Of a stretch of DNA of 52,928 nt, positions 24,519 through 34,263 are shown one piece after another. The notes under the pieces are model-generated. The model was not told where the DNA came from. It searched no databases and saw only the letters and a program-made list of their open reading frames with translations. The translations under genes and the position numbers were made by a program. The DNA comes from JBOIBN01 sp050739575 (lineage in GTDB: Bacteria > Pseudomonadota > Gammaproteobacteria > JAKDMP01): NCBI GenBank assembly GCA_050739575.1, contig JBOIBN010000006.1:1-52928 (forward strand), read 5' to 3'. The first letter of the stretch is position 1. The number at the start of each line of letters is the position of its first letter.

Positions 24519-27500
24519 GGGTTGATGCCTGTCCGCCCGCGACGAGGGGTGCATCCAGTCCGCCCATGACCGAGCGGATCGCCGCCAGCAGTTCCGATTC
24601 CTGATACGGCTTGCCGAGATAGCGCTCGATGCCGAGTTCGGCTGCGCGTGCGCGATGCTTCTCGCCCACGCGCGAGGTGATTATGATGATCGGAATCGAA
24701 CGCAAACGCTCGTCGTTTCTCATATGTTCGGCAAGTTCGTAGCCGTTCATGCGCGGCATTTCGATGTCGAGCAAAAGCAGTTCCGGGGTATGGTCAGCGA
24801 GCAATTCCAGGGCTTCGACGCCGTCCTTGGCGCTGAGTACGCGCACACCGTGGCGCGCGAGCACCCGCTCGGTGACGCGGCGCACGGTGATCGAGTCGTC
24901 CGCCACCATGATCAAGGTTTCGCCGCCGGCTGCCGGTATCGGCTCGGCAATTGCCGCCGCCACGGCACCGGTTTCGAACCGCGGCATGGCGCGCACCAAT
25001 CCGGCGAGATCGAGCAGTAATCCGATCGTGCCGTCGTCGAAAAGGCTTGCACCCGATACGCCGGGAATATGCGCGACCTGCGGGCCGACCGGTTTGATTA
25101 CGACCTCGCGGCTGCCCTCCATATCGTCGGCGACAAAGGCCACTCGACGCCCCGCGCTGCTGACCAGGAGCAGTGGAACGCGGGGAGCCTCATCCTCGAC
25201 CGCAGCCGGCGGCTCGCCCAACGCCCGCGCGAGAGAAACCAGCTCGTAGGTTTCACCGCCCTGCTCATAGCCCGGAGTCTCCGCCTTGAGACGCGCATCG
25301 AGCAAAGTACGCGGCACCCGGGTGATACTGCCGATACCCGCGAGCGGCACCAGGTAGCGGCGGGCGCCGACCCGGATCAGCAAGGTGTGACCGATGGCGA
25401 GCGTCGCCGGGAAACGGAGCGCGGCCCGCGTGCCGCCTTCGGGGCCCGCAGTGATCTCGACGTTGCCGCCGACGTAACGCGTTTCCGCCGCCACCACGTT
25501 CATGCCGACGCCGCGGCCCGCGGCCTGACTCAAGGCGCCGGCGGTCGTGAACCCGAGACGGAAAACGAGATCCACCAATTCGCGCTCGGAGACCTCGGCA
25601 TCATCGGCGATGAGTCCTTCCTGCTGCGCGCGGGCTCGGATCGCGTCGAAATCAAGTCCGCGGCCGTCGTCCGTAACCTCGACCACCGTTTCCGCTCCCT
25701 CGCGCCGCTGGATGAGTTCGATGTTACCGGCCTCGGGTTTGCCGAGGCGGCGCCGTTCCTCCGCGCTTTCGATTCCGTGCACCACGGCGTTGCGCAACAG
25801 GTGTTCGAGTGCCGGCAGAATGTGTTCGAGCACCAGGCGATCCATTTCGCCACCCATGTCGGTGAAGCGGAATTCGACTCGCTTTCCGGTTTCCTCGGCA
25901 ACCTGGCGCACCACCCGGCGCAGCCGTCCTTCGGAAAGCGCGAACGGCATCATGCGCGTACGCAACAAAGTGTCCTGCAGTTCGGCGTTGACCCGGCCCT
26001 GCCGATCGAGCGCGGTGCCGGCAAGACGCAAGCCCGTCGCAAACAGCGAACGCAGACTGGTCAGATCGGACACGGCCTCGGCCAGCGAACGGGAAAGCTC
26101 GTGAATGTGGGTGTAGCGATCGAACTCGAGCGGATCGAACTCGGCAAGGTTCGCCGCCCGGCGCTGTTCGCGGCTCGAGATGATCTGCGCCTCGGTCTCC
26201 ATTTCGAGTTCGCGCATCTGATTGCGCACGCGCTCGACCGTGCGTTCAAGCTCGGCCAGGTGCAGATTCATGGCATTGAGCTGCTGCGCGATGCGGCCGC
26301 GGTAAATACCGACCTCGGCAGCGCTGTTGATCGAGGCTTCGAGCAGATCCGTACGCACCCGCGCAAGTCCGAGGCGCTGCTCGCGGGCGCGCGGATGTTC
26401 CGGCTCCGCCGTTTCTTCCGTTTCGATCGACTCGCTTGCATCCGCATAAGTCCGCTCGGCGATGGGGCTCGTGGCGACGAAACCCTTCGTATCTACTTTC
26501 TCTTCGCCGCTTGCGGTTTCCTCCCGCAATCTTTCGCGCAGCGTTTCCGCATCGGGGACGCTGCCGTCGCCACTCAGGTGTTCGAGCATGTGATGCAGTT
26601 CATCGAGTGCATGCTCGCCCAGCTCGAGTCGTTCGGCGGAAACCGCGATGCGCCCTTCGGCGATCCTGGTAAAGAAGGATTCGAGGTCGTGGACGAGATC
26701 GGCGAAGGGTGCGATGCTCGCCATGCGCGCGCCGCCCTTGAGCGTGTGCAGGCGCCGCAGCAGATCGCTCAACGGTTCGGCAAGCGCATGATCCGCGCGC
26801 CAGGCACGCAACGACGTGTCCGCCCCTTCGAGCAGCTCCGCTGCTTCGCCGGCAAAAAGCTGGATCAACTCCGGGTCGCTCGATTCGAGCGCCGGCCCGG
26901 CCGGCTCCTCCTCGCCTGCCGGCGACGTTTCCAGCCCGGCGGAAGCGTCCGTCGCCAAGGCTTTCGCGGAAACGGAAGAAGAGCCGGTTTCCTGCTTCAC
27001 CCGTGCCGTCTCCGGCAACACGTCGCGGAGCGCACACACCCGGTCGCGGATTTCCGTCCAGCGCGGCAGCGGCAAACGTGTGTCACCATAGGCGGCAAGC
27101 AATTCGACGGTGACGGCCGCGGCGGCAGCGACCGGCGCGGCCAGAACCCGCGGATCCGTGCCCGCCGCCTCGACGCGTTCGAGGGCCTGTTCAAGCGGCG
27201 TCATGATCGCGCCGACTTCCGCGACCCCGGCCATCTTCGAACTGCCCGCGAGAGTGTGCACGGCGCGCAACAGCTTCGCACCGACTACGTTTTCCTCACC
27301 CCGTTCCTGCGCCTCACACCACGCAGTCAGCGTCGCCAGATGGCCGAGGGTTTCGGCGCGATAGACGGTGTACAACTCCGGCTCCAGCCGCGGCATCACC
27401 ACTTGCGGTTCAACTAACGTTGCGAATTCGACTCCGGTATCGCCGACGCCTTCCGATTCGACGCCTTCTTCGGCGCTGAGGCGATCCTCGCCGTGTGCGA

Positions 27501-28743
27501 GTTCCCAAGCTCGCGCCATGACGCCGGTAATCTCGAAGTGTGGTTCCGTTCCGGTCTTGAACTGTTCCAACAGACTCGGCAACCTCGAAATGGCTACGCC
27601 TACGAGTTCGAGGATCTTCGGGCCGGGCGTCAAACCCTGCTTGCTCACGCAATTCAACAAATCCTCGATGGCGCGTGCGAACGCACCGAGGCGCTCCGCT
27701 CCGGCTACACCGGCGCTGCCGGCGAGCGTGAGAAAAGCGCAGCGCAGCGTGGCCAGCGCCTCGCGATCGGCGAGGGGATTTCCACGCCAATGTGCGTAGG
27801 CCGTCCCCAGCGTCGCCAGGATTTGCTCTGCTTCCTCGATGAAAACCTCGGCAGTGGCGGGTTCCGCGCCCTCGATGCGGGCCGGCGGCAATTCCGGCAC
27901 GGGCGGTGCAACGCTTGTGTCAGGAAACTCCGCGAGACGCGACGGCGCGACCTGCACACGGTCCTCGACGCCGATGCCGAGTCCGGTGAGGATGTGATCC
28001 GTGTTTTCGAGCAGCAATGCGCGGGGTTCGCGCCCGTGTCGCAAGGCGTTCAACCAACATTCGATGCCGACAACGGCGTCGGCGATCTGCTCCGACCCGG
28101 CACGCGCGGGTCCCTCGAAAGCCGGCGCCATACGCTCGAAATAGCAGGCGATGCGGCGCATCAGGCGTGCCGGTTCGGCGAGCGTAAGCACCTCCAGCAC
28201 GCCCGCCAACCGATCGGCCATACCCGCCAAACGCACGAAAGTATGTGAGTCCGGGGCCTCACGCCAATGCGCATTCAACGTATTCCCGATGCGGGCGAAC
28301 TCGGTCAGCACTTCGCTCAGCGCCGCCTTGCGCGCCGCACGCACTGTCGCCGTCGCGGACCGGCCGCCGGTAGCGGCCGACTCGGACAAGGAATCCACTT
28401 GCGCGCGCGCCAGCCAGGCGCCGAGTTCCGCACTCGCGTCGGCAAGAGGTTTGAGATGTTCGACGTCCGCAAGCTGTTCGGTGTCATGGATCGCGGCAGC
28501 TAGCGTCTCGACACGTTCGGCCAGCGTCTGCCCAAGCTCGGACCCCAACAGGATGAACGCGCTCTTTATCTCATGTATGCGGGCGATGAACCCGACAAGG
28601 AGCACGCGCTTTTCCGGCCTGGCGGCAAAATCGTCGAGGTAGCGGTGTGCGCGTTTGAACGCATCTTCGAGCGCAGGTGCAATCGAGGCGAAAATCTCGT
28701 CGTGCGAGACGCTTTTCCCGCGTTCGCAAAGCGCTATGGCCAC
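24508..28743 (-). CDS. chpA: Hybrid chemotaxis histidine kinase ChpA (CheA-like, type IV pili)
   Basis: 1,411 residues. Three Hpt-like domains are readable: a degenerate one near residue 335 (LTLAGSAG, no histidine), one with HTLAGSSKM (H496) and one with HTLKGGARM (H666). Then come the dimerisation helices, the ATPase (NAVVHGIES near 980; GRGVGMNVV), a CheW-like regulatory domain and a C-terminal receiver with LLLLDIEMPRMNGYE (D1326). It phosphorylates PilG and PilH to control pilus extension and retraction. GTG start at 28743 overlaps the pilJ stop by 10 bases. It has fewer Hpt units than the Pseudomonas protein. Confidence 0.93.
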   Translation of the reverse strand: MAIALCERGKSVSHDEIFASIAPALEDAFKRAHRYLDDFAARPEKRVLLVGFIARIHEIKSAFILLGSELGQTLAERVETLAAAIHDTEQLADVEHLKPLADASAELGAWLARAQVDSLSESAATGGRSATATVRAARKAALSEVLTEFARIGNTLNAHWREAPDSHTFVRLAGMADRLAGVLEVLTLAEPARLMRRIACYFERMAPAFEGPARAGSEQIADAVVGIECWLNALRHGREPRALLLENTDHILTGLGIGVEDRVQVAPSRLAEFPDTSVAPPVPELPPARIEGAEPATAEVFIEEAEQILATLGTAYAHWRGNPLADREALATLRCAFLTLAGSAGVAGAERLGAFARAIEDLLNCVSKQGLTPGPKILELVGVAISRLPSLLEQFKTGTEPHFEITGVMARAWELAHGEDRLSAEEGVESEGVGDTGVEFATLVEPQVVMPRLEPELYTVYRAETLGHLATLTAWCEAQERGEENVVGAKLLRAVHTLAGSSKMAGVAEVGAIMTPLEQALERVEAAGTDPRVLAAPVAAAAAVTVELLAAYGDTRLPLPRWTEIRDRVCALRDVLPETARVKQETGSSSVSAKALATDASAGLETSPAGEEEPAGPALESSDPELIQLFAGEAAELLEGADTSLRAWRADHALAEPLSDLLRRLHTLKGGARMASIAPFADLVHDLESFFTRIAEGRIAVSAERLELGEHALDELHHMLEHLSGDGSVPDAETLRERLREETASGEEKVDTKGFVATSPIAERTYADASESIETEETAEPEHPRAREQRLGLARVRTDLLEASINSAAEVGIYRGRIAQQLNAMNLHLAELERTVERVRNQMRELEMETEAQIISSREQRRAANLAEFDPLEFDRYTHIHELSRSLAEAVSDLTSLRSLFATGLRLAGTALDRQGRVNAELQDTLLRTRMMPFALSEGRLRRVVRQVAEETGKRVEFRFTDMGGEMDRLVLEHILPALEHLLRNAVVHGIESAEERRRLGKPEAGNIELIQRREGAETVVEVTDDGRGLDFDAIRARAQQEGLIADDAEVSERELVDLVFRLGFTTAGALSQAAGRGVGMNVVAAETRYVGGNVEITAGPEGGTRAALRFPATLAIGHTLLIRVGARRYLVPLAGIGSITRVPRTLLDARLKAETPGYEQGGETYELVSLARALGEPPAAVEDEAPRVPLLLVSSAGRRVAFVADDMEGSREVVIKPVGPQVAHIPGVSGASLFDDGTIGLLLDLAGLVRAMPRFETGAVAAAIAEPIPAAGGETLIMVADDSITVRRVTERVLARHGVRVLSAKDGVEALELLADHTPELLLLDIEMPRMNGYELAEHMRNDERLRSIPIIIITSRVGEKHRARAAELGIERYLGKPYQESELLAAIRSVMGGLDAPLVAGGQASTHDG

Positions 28744-30842
28744 GACCTGTCGGAGTCGGCGCTCACTGCGCCTGTTTCGGCCGCGTCGGCTTCTTCCTCA
28801 GAAGCCTGTTCGGGAATCTGCGTTGACACCCTGAAGCCGGCCACCGAACGGCGAAGTTCGGCCGAAAGTGCGGCAAGCCTGCCGATCGAGCGCGCCGTGA
28901 CCGCCGTGCCTTCGGAGGTCTGCGAGGTAATCTCCTGAATCACGCCCATGGTGCTGGAAACCTCGTCCGCTACCCTGGCCTGCTGGCGCGCGACCCCGGA
29001 GATGTTCTCGATCTGGGCGGCGATGTCGCTGGACACCGATTCGATCTCGTCCAGCGCATGACCGGCGTTTTCGGCTAGCTCGGCGCGGCTCACCACGCCG
29101 GCGGTGGACTGCTCCATCGAGGCGATAGCCTCGTTGGTGTCGGACTGGATCGTGCGCACCAAGGTTTCGATCTGGCGCGTAGCGGAAGCGGCGCGCACGG
29201 CAAGCCGCTGAACTTCGTCGGCGACGACGCCAAAACCGCGTCCGGCTTCCCCGGCAGTCGAGGCCTGGATCGCCGCATTCAACGAGAGGATATTGGTCTG
29301 CTCGGCGATCTCGTCGATGAGTTCGACGATGTCGCCGATTTCCTGCGAAGACTCGCCCAGCCGCTTCATCCGCTTGGCGGTGTCCTGGATCGCCTCGCGA
29401 ATGCTCGTCATGCCCTCGATGGTGCGGCGCACGGCGTCACCGCCCTTGTGTGCGATGTCCACCGAGCGGCGGGCGACCTCGCTCGCCTCCTGCGCATTGG
29501 CCGATACCTGTCCGATAGCACGCGCCATCCGGGTGATCGAGGCACCCGCGTTCGTGATCTGGCGACTCTGCTGCTCGGAGGCTTCGGCCAGATGCGAGGC
29601 GGTCGCTTCGGTCTGGCGCGCCGCCCCGTCCACCTCGACGGCCGTGTCGCGGATCGTCTTCACCAGCTCGCGCAAGGCCTCGATCGTGTAGTTGATCGAA
29701 TCGGCGATCGCGCCGGTGATGTCCTCGGTAACCGCAAGCTGCACCGTGAGATCGCCGTCGGCAAGCGTACCCAGTTCGTCGAGGAGCAGCATGATGCCCT
29801 TCTGGTTGCGCTCGTTCTGTATCTGCTGCGCGCGCGCCGAGCGCCGGGCCTCGCCGGTGAGCTGGTAACGGAGCACCAGCAGGATAATGAACGCGAGCGC
29901 GAGCGCCCCGAATATGTAGCCGTAAAGCGGCTTGAACGGCCGCGCCGCGATGTGATCGAGATAAGCCTGGTTGAGTGCATCGGCGTCCTGCAGCATCTGC
30001 GGAACCGCGGTTTCGATCGTCGCGAGCTCGTGGTGCCAGTCAATCATGTCCGTGCTCATCGGCGCCAGCGTCTCAAGACCGCCGTCAATGACCTGGTACT
30101 GCTGGTTGAGCTGCTTGAGCGTGGCCCGCAGATCGGGCGTGTTGGGCAGGGCGGCGATCTTGAGCTTGCTCGAACCATGGGTGAGCACGTCGAGGACGTC
30201 GCCGAAGCTCGCGACGTGACCCTCGAAATCCGCCGCGGTCTGCTGCAAGTCCCCGCTGCCCGACAAGAGAGCCTCCATCTCCCGCCAGGCCCGCTGCGCA
30301 ACCAGCGGCTGTGCGGCAGTCGTCGGCATTAACGAGAGCGGCGAGCCTTGCTCCGCCATCTGCTGGATCAGCTGCTGCCAAGAGGCGACATAATCAGGCA
30401 TGTTCTTGCTGACCGTCGCCGCTGCCTGATTGGCGATCGAAATCGAGTCCCTGGCGACCAGGATCTTCTGCACCGCCGGCAGCGCCGCAGACCAATGCTG
30501 TTGCAGCACATTTGCGTTGGCCGCAACCTGTCCCTTGGGGGGTGGCATCAACTTCACCGGGTCGCCGTTGTTCAAAATGTCGAGCGCGCCGTTCATGCTC
30601 TTGATGCTGTCGGAAAGCGCGGCAAAGGCCTTGTCATCGCTGCCGAGCGCGCGCCGGACGGCGCTCGGCAGCGTCTGTGACTGGGCCGCCACGGTAGTGA
30701 GCTGGGTAAAAAACTCGGTATCGTAGCCGGCATACTGGGCGACGAAGAAGAAATCCGCCGCCGCGATCACGAGACAGATCAGCGCCGCAAAGCCGACGAC
30801 GTAAGTTACCAGCGTGCCGCGTGCGGTGTTGCGCTCAGCCAC
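28734..30842 (-). CDS. pilJ: Methyl-accepting chemotaxis protein PilJ
   Basis: 702 residues, inner membrane receptor of the Pil-Chp system. There are transmembrane helices at about residues 10-32 and 305-325, with a large periplasmic PilJ sensor region between them. A HAMP segment and the cytoplasmic signalling helix bundle follow. The hairpin tip reads EIAEQTNILSLNAAIQAST near residue 510, followed by GRGFGVVADEVQRLA. It senses surface contact or pilin in related species. Fourth gene of the operon; followed by chpA without a pilK methyltransferase. Confidence 0.94.
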   Translation of the reverse strand: MAERNTARGTLVTYVVGFAALICLVIAAADFFFVAQYAGYDTEFFTQLTTVAAQSQTLPSAVRRALGSDDKAFAALSDSIKSMNGALDILNNGDPVKLMPPPKGQVAANANVLQQHWSAALPAVQKILVARDSISIANQAAATVSKNMPDYVASWQQLIQQMAEQGSPLSLMPTTAAQPLVAQRAWREMEALLSGSGDLQQTAADFEGHVASFGDVLDVLTHGSSKLKIAALPNTPDLRATLKQLNQQYQVIDGGLETLAPMSTDMIDWHHELATIETAVPQMLQDADALNQAYLDHIAARPFKPLYGYIFGALALAFIILLVLRYQLTGEARRSARAQQIQNERNQKGIMLLLDELGTLADGDLTVQLAVTEDITGAIADSINYTIEALRELVKTIRDTAVEVDGAARQTEATASHLAEASEQQSRQITNAGASITRMARAIGQVSANAQEASEVARRSVDIAHKGGDAVRRTIEGMTSIREAIQDTAKRMKRLGESSQEIGDIVELIDEIAEQTNILSLNAAIQASTAGEAGRGFGVVADEVQRLAVRAASATRQIETLVRTIQSDTNEAIASMEQSTAGVVSRAELAENAGHALDEIESVSSDIAAQIENISGVARQQARVADEVSSTMGVIQEITSQTSEGTAVTARSIGRLAALSAELRRSVAGFRVSTQIPEQASEEEADAAETGAVSADSDRSWP

Positions 30843-30905
30843 GTACGATCACTCCCCGGTTGACAAGACCTGCCATTGCCATGACAAACCCGCCGATCAT
30901 GCTTC

Positions 30906-31457
30906 TCAATTGGCCGCCTGCAGAAAGGCCTCGGATTCGACGAGTGCGCCGAGCCCGAGCACGGTCCAGCGCTCTCCCGCGCGCGCATACGCACCGGTCG
31001 CGCAAGCGGCGAGCGGCGCCGGAATGTCCGCGGGCGCGGCGATGAACTCCTCGTCCGCAAAGCGCTGAAATCCGCCGACCTGATCAACCAGCAACCCGGC
31101 GGGAATCTCCGGATGGTTGACGACGATCACGCGACTCGCGTTCACGCGTGCGGTCTCGCCGATTCCCGCCCAACGTGCGAGATCGCTCACCGCGATCAAC
31201 TGTCCGCGCAGGTTGGTCAACCCGAGCAGCCAGGGCTTGGCCCTCGGCAGACGCGTCACGCCCGGCCAGGACAGCACTTCCTTCACCTCTTCGCGCGCAG
31301 CTACAAAGGAGAAGTGCGCCACGCGAAAGGTGATGCCGGCCCACAGATCCTCGCGCACGCCGGGGTCTCCCCGGCCGGCGCCGATAATCGCCTCCTCGAG
31401 TCCGACCAGCAATTCGAAAGGCCGATCGTAACGCGCGGCCAGCCGTGCGATGGCCAT
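30906..31457 (-). CDS. pilI: CheW-like adaptor PilI
   Basis: 183 residues, CheW domain with VTRLPRAKPWLLGLTNLRG, the conserved adaptor motif, then VVNHPEIPAGLLVDQVGG. It links PilJ to ChpA. It starts 1 base after the pilH stop, which is tight coupling. A 63-base gap follows before pilJ. The start ATG at 31457 gives a normal N-terminal extension for PilI. Confidence 0.92.
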   Translation of the reverse strand: MAIARLAARYDRPFELLVGLEEAIIGAGRGDPGVREDLWAGITFRVAHFSFVAAREEVKEVLSWPGVTRLPRAKPWLLGLTNLRGQLIAVSDLARWAGIGETARVNASRVIVVNHPEIPAGLLVDQVGGFQRFADEEFIAAPADIPAPLAACATGAYARAGERWTVLGLGALVESEAFLQAAN

Positions 31458-31458
31458 C

Positions 31459-31821
31459 TCAGGCGATGACTTCGCGGATTTTCGCCACCAATTGCTCGCC
31501 TGTGACCGGCTTGGTCAGATAGGCCACGGCCCCCTGGCGCATGCCCCAGACCTTGTCGGTCGGTTGCTCCTTGGCGGTCACGAAAACCACCGGTATGCCG
31601 GCCGTTTCGGGATCGTGCGTGAGCCGGCGCGTGGCCTGATAGCCGTTCACGCCCGGCATGACCACATCCATGATGACGGCATCGGGCCGCGACTCGCGTG
31701 CGAGCACAAGCCCCGCTTCGCCATCTTCGGCGCTGATCACCTCGAAGCCGCCCTTCTCTAGCGCGGTGCGCATGACGTGGATGTCGGTAGGCGAATCATC
31801 AACGATCAGAACTTTAGCCAT
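31459..31821 (-). CDS. pilH: Response regulator PilH
   Basis: 120-residue single-domain CheY-like receiver. Acidic pocket VDDSP, phosphorylation site AVIMDVVMPGVNGYQ, switch VFVTAK and lysine YLTKPV. It is thought to act as a phosphate sink and to favour pilus retraction. GAGGAG lies 8 bases before the ATG. Second gene of the pilGHIJ-chpA operon. Confidence 0.94.
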   Translation of the reverse strand: MAKVLIVDDSPTDIHVMRTALEKGGFEVISAEDGEAGLVLARESRPDAVIMDVVMPGVNGYQATRRLTHDPETAGIPVVFVTAKEQPTDKVWGMRQGAVAYLTKPVTGEQLVAKIREVIA

Positions 31822-31833
31822 GATGAATACTCC

Positions 31834-32244
31834 TCAGTTAGCAGCCGGACGATGCTCCGGCAAATGTCGCTTGACGGCATCTAAAAGCTCCTCCCCGGTA
31901 AACGGTTTCGTGAGATAGTCCTCGCAGCCCGCAAGACGGCCTCGCGCCCTGTCGAAGAGCGCGTCGCGCGCCGAAAGCATGATGACCGGGATATCGCGAA
32001 ACGCCGGGTTGTTCTTGACCAGTGCGCAGGTCTGATAACCATCGAGCCGCGGCATCGTCACGTCGGCGAAGATCACGTCGGGCCGATTATCGGCGATCAA
32101 AGACAGCGCCGCGAACCCGTCTTCGGCCGTGAGCACGGTCGCACCCGCGCGTCCGAGCAGCGTCTCGGCGGCATAACGGATGGTCCTCGAATCGTCGATC
32201 ACGACGATCCTGACCCCGGCCAATTCCTTCGTCTCGTCGTTCAT
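31834..32244 (-). CDS. pilG: Response regulator PilG
   Basis: 136-residue CheY-like receiver with IVVIDDSRTIRYAAE, the phosphorylation site VIFADVTMPRLDGYQT, MLSAR and YLTKPF. It promotes pilus extension in related systems. First gene of the chemosensory operon, divergent from gshB with a 113-base intergenic region (32,245-32,357) that must hold both promoters. An AATATAC-type -10 candidate is visible there, but no convincing -35. Confidence 0.93.
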   Translation of the reverse strand: MNDETKELAGVRIVVIDDSRTIRYAAETLLGRAGATVLTAEDGFAALSLIADNRPDVIFADVTMPRLDGYQTCALVKNNPAFRDIPVIMLSARDALFDRARGRLAGCEDYLTKPFTGEELLDAVKRHLPEHRPAAN

Positions 32245-32357
32245 CTGCGTGCTTTACCGGCACTCGCAAAGCGGGGCTTTCATGCGTTTACGCCCAATCG
32301 CCCGTGGATTTCCAGCACAATATACGCGTTCCGGTCTCGAATAAATGGTAACTCAAA

Positions 32358-33329
32358 GTGCCGAAAGACAACCCGCGCCTGGCAGTGGTGATGGACCCGA
32401 TCGAGTCCATCCATCCGGAAAAGGACACGACGCTCGCCCTGCTTCTGGAAGCGCAGCGTCGCGGCTACGCACTCGTGTATCTGCCGCCCGGCGCACTCAC
32501 GGCGGAGAGCGGCAGGGTGGCAGCCAGTGGGCGCGCACTCGAAGTCCGCGACTCCGCTACCCGCTGGTTCGAGCTGGGCGAAAAAGCCGGCGTCCCGCTC
32601 GGAGACTTCGACGTGGTGCTCATGCGCAAGGATCCGCCCTTCGATCAGGAATACATTTATCTCACGTACCTGCTGGAGCTTGCGGAACGGGACGGCGCAC
32701 TGGTGGTGAATGCCCCGCAGGCGCTCCGCGACTATAACGAAAAGGTCTCGCTGTTTCGGTTCCCGCAATTCGCCCCACCGACTTTGCTCGCCCGCGAACT
32801 CGCGCCCGTGCGCGAATTCCGGGATCGTGAGGGCAGGATCGTGCTGAAGCCGCTCGATGGCATGGGTGGGCGCGGCGTGTTCGTGCTCGGGCCCGACGAT
32901 CCCAATCTCGCCGCGGTTTTCGAGACCCTTGGCCGCGACGGACGCGAACACATCATGGTCCAGCGTCACCTGCCGGAAATCGCCGACGGCGACAAACGCG
33001 TGCTGGTGGTGGACGGACGGCCGATTCCCTACATGCTGGCCCGTATCCCCACCGAGCGCGGCGGCCGCGGCAACCTTGCCGCCGGCGCGCGCGGCGAACC
33101 CCGGCCGCTCGGCGCACGCGAACGGGAAATCGCCGAGGCCGTCGGTCCCGAACTCGCGCGTGCCGGGCTGCTTCTGGTCGGCCTCGACATCATCGGCGAG
33201 TCCCTCACAGAGATCAACGTCACCAGCCCCACCTGCGTGCGCGAACTCGATCGCGCCTACAAACTCAACATCGCGGGCGATTTCTTCGACGCCGTCGAGC
33301 GGCGCCTCGCCGCACGCAAGCACAACTAG
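32358..33329 (+). CDS. gshB: Glutathione synthetase
   Basis: 323 residues, ATP-grasp enzyme joining gamma-glutamylcysteine and glycine. The N-terminal domain carries AVVMDPIESIHPEKDTT, followed by VVLMRKDPPFDQEYI. The ATP-grasp core has IVLKPLDGMGGRGVFV, and the Mg site lies in the INVTSPTCVRE segment. GTG start at 32358 fits family length (about 315). Divergent from pilG, an arrangement also seen in Pseudomonas. Confidence 0.95.
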   Translation: MPKDNPRLAVVMDPIESIHPEKDTTLALLLEAQRRGYALVYLPPGALTAESGRVAASGRALEVRDSATRWFELGEKAGVPLGDFDVVLMRKDPPFDQEYIYLTYLLELAERDGALVVNAPQALRDYNEKVSLFRFPQFAPPTLLARELAPVREFRDREGRIVLKPLDGMGGRGVFVLGPDDPNLAAVFETLGRDGREHIMVQRHLPEIADGDKRVLVVDGRPIPYMLARIPTERGGRGNLAAGARGEPRPLGAREREIAEAVGPELARAGLLLVGLDIIGESLTEINVTSPTCVRELDRAYKLNIAGDFFDAVERRLAARKHN

Positions 33330-33374
33330 CGACGGTCATCCGGAGGCGGAGATTTTCCGCCGTTTTCAGTCAGC

Positions 33375-34135
33375 TCAATCGGGAAAGGCTTGTCGCCCGT
33401 AAAACAGGGCCAACTGCCGATAAAGCGCCGGCAACTCCGTGCGCAAGGCAACGGACTCCTCGAAGAAGGCCTCGCTTGCGACCGCAAAAAATTCGCCCGG
33501 ATCTTCGAGCGCGTACTCATCCAGCGGCAGCGGCTCACCTTTATCGCCGGCCTTTTGCAATCGATCCCAGGCGGCAGTAAAGATCTGCGCCCATTCCCGT
33601 GTGCTCATCTCCCGCGGCAGCGGCGGATACCCGTTGGCCTCGCCGTTCCGCATGTCGAGCTTGTGCGCCATCTCGTGAATCACCACGTTATGCCCGGGCG
33701 GACGTCCTGCCCGCAGCACGTCCGTCCAGGCGAGGATCACCGGTCCCTGCAGCCAAGCCTCGCCGGCGAGAACGTCGCGGGCGTGATGCACGACGCCCGC
33801 CTCGTCCACGTTCTCGCGCTGCGGGAGGAAGGCATCCGGATAGATCACGACGCTTTGCCAACCGTCGTACCAGTCGACCCCAATTTCAGGATCGGCAGGC
33901 AGGCGTGAGCGGCGAGCAGGGCGCGATCCGCAGTATCGAGTTCGAGACCCTGAACCGGCTCGAGCGACTTGCGATGCAAGAACAGGGTGGCAAGCTCTCG
34001 CAGTCGCATCTGATCCGCCGTCTCCAGCCGGCGCGCGGGCCCGCAACGCTCGAGCGCCAGCCGCCAATCCGCCTCCGCAATTGGCCACCGGGCAAGAATG
34101 CCCCGCTCGCGCCATTTCCGAATGCTCCAAGCCAT
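33375..34135 (-). pseudogene. mtfA: MtfA peptidase gene, frameshifted
   Basis: Two overlapping frames together spell one MtfA protein (zinc aminopeptidase controlling Mlc/DgsA). The N-terminal part, from ATG 34135, contains IAEADWRLALERCG and AHACLPILKLG. The C-terminal part resumes with VDWYDGWQSVVIYPD and contains the zinc motif HEMAHKLDMRNGEANG. Joining them needs one extra base in the run of Gs (plus-strand CCCC at 33877-33880). With it the protein would have 253 residues, close to E. coli MtfA (265). Either a real inactivating -1 deletion or a sequencing error in the homopolymer. Without repair, translation stops at 33845. Confidence 0.85.
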
Positions 34136-34263
34136 CCCAAATTATGTACGAATCCTGGACATTACAGACTGGAGGGCCGAAGAATCAGTGCGTCGCGCCG
34201 CTGCGAGCACCTTAAGACAGGTTCGTCGAAACCGGGTCGGTTTCCGCTTGCGCGGCTCCGGCA

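Noticed and set aside
25069..27417. 782-codon open frame on the plus strand
   Set aside because: It runs antisense through chpA, whose Hpt, ATPase and receiver motifs are complete. The frame is Arg/His/Gln-rich, has no motif, and arises from the GC-rich third-position pattern.
33840..33900. Programmed ribosomal frameshift in mtfA
   Set aside because: There is no slippery heptamer followed by a structured element, and MtfA is not known to use one; decay or sequencing error is simpler.
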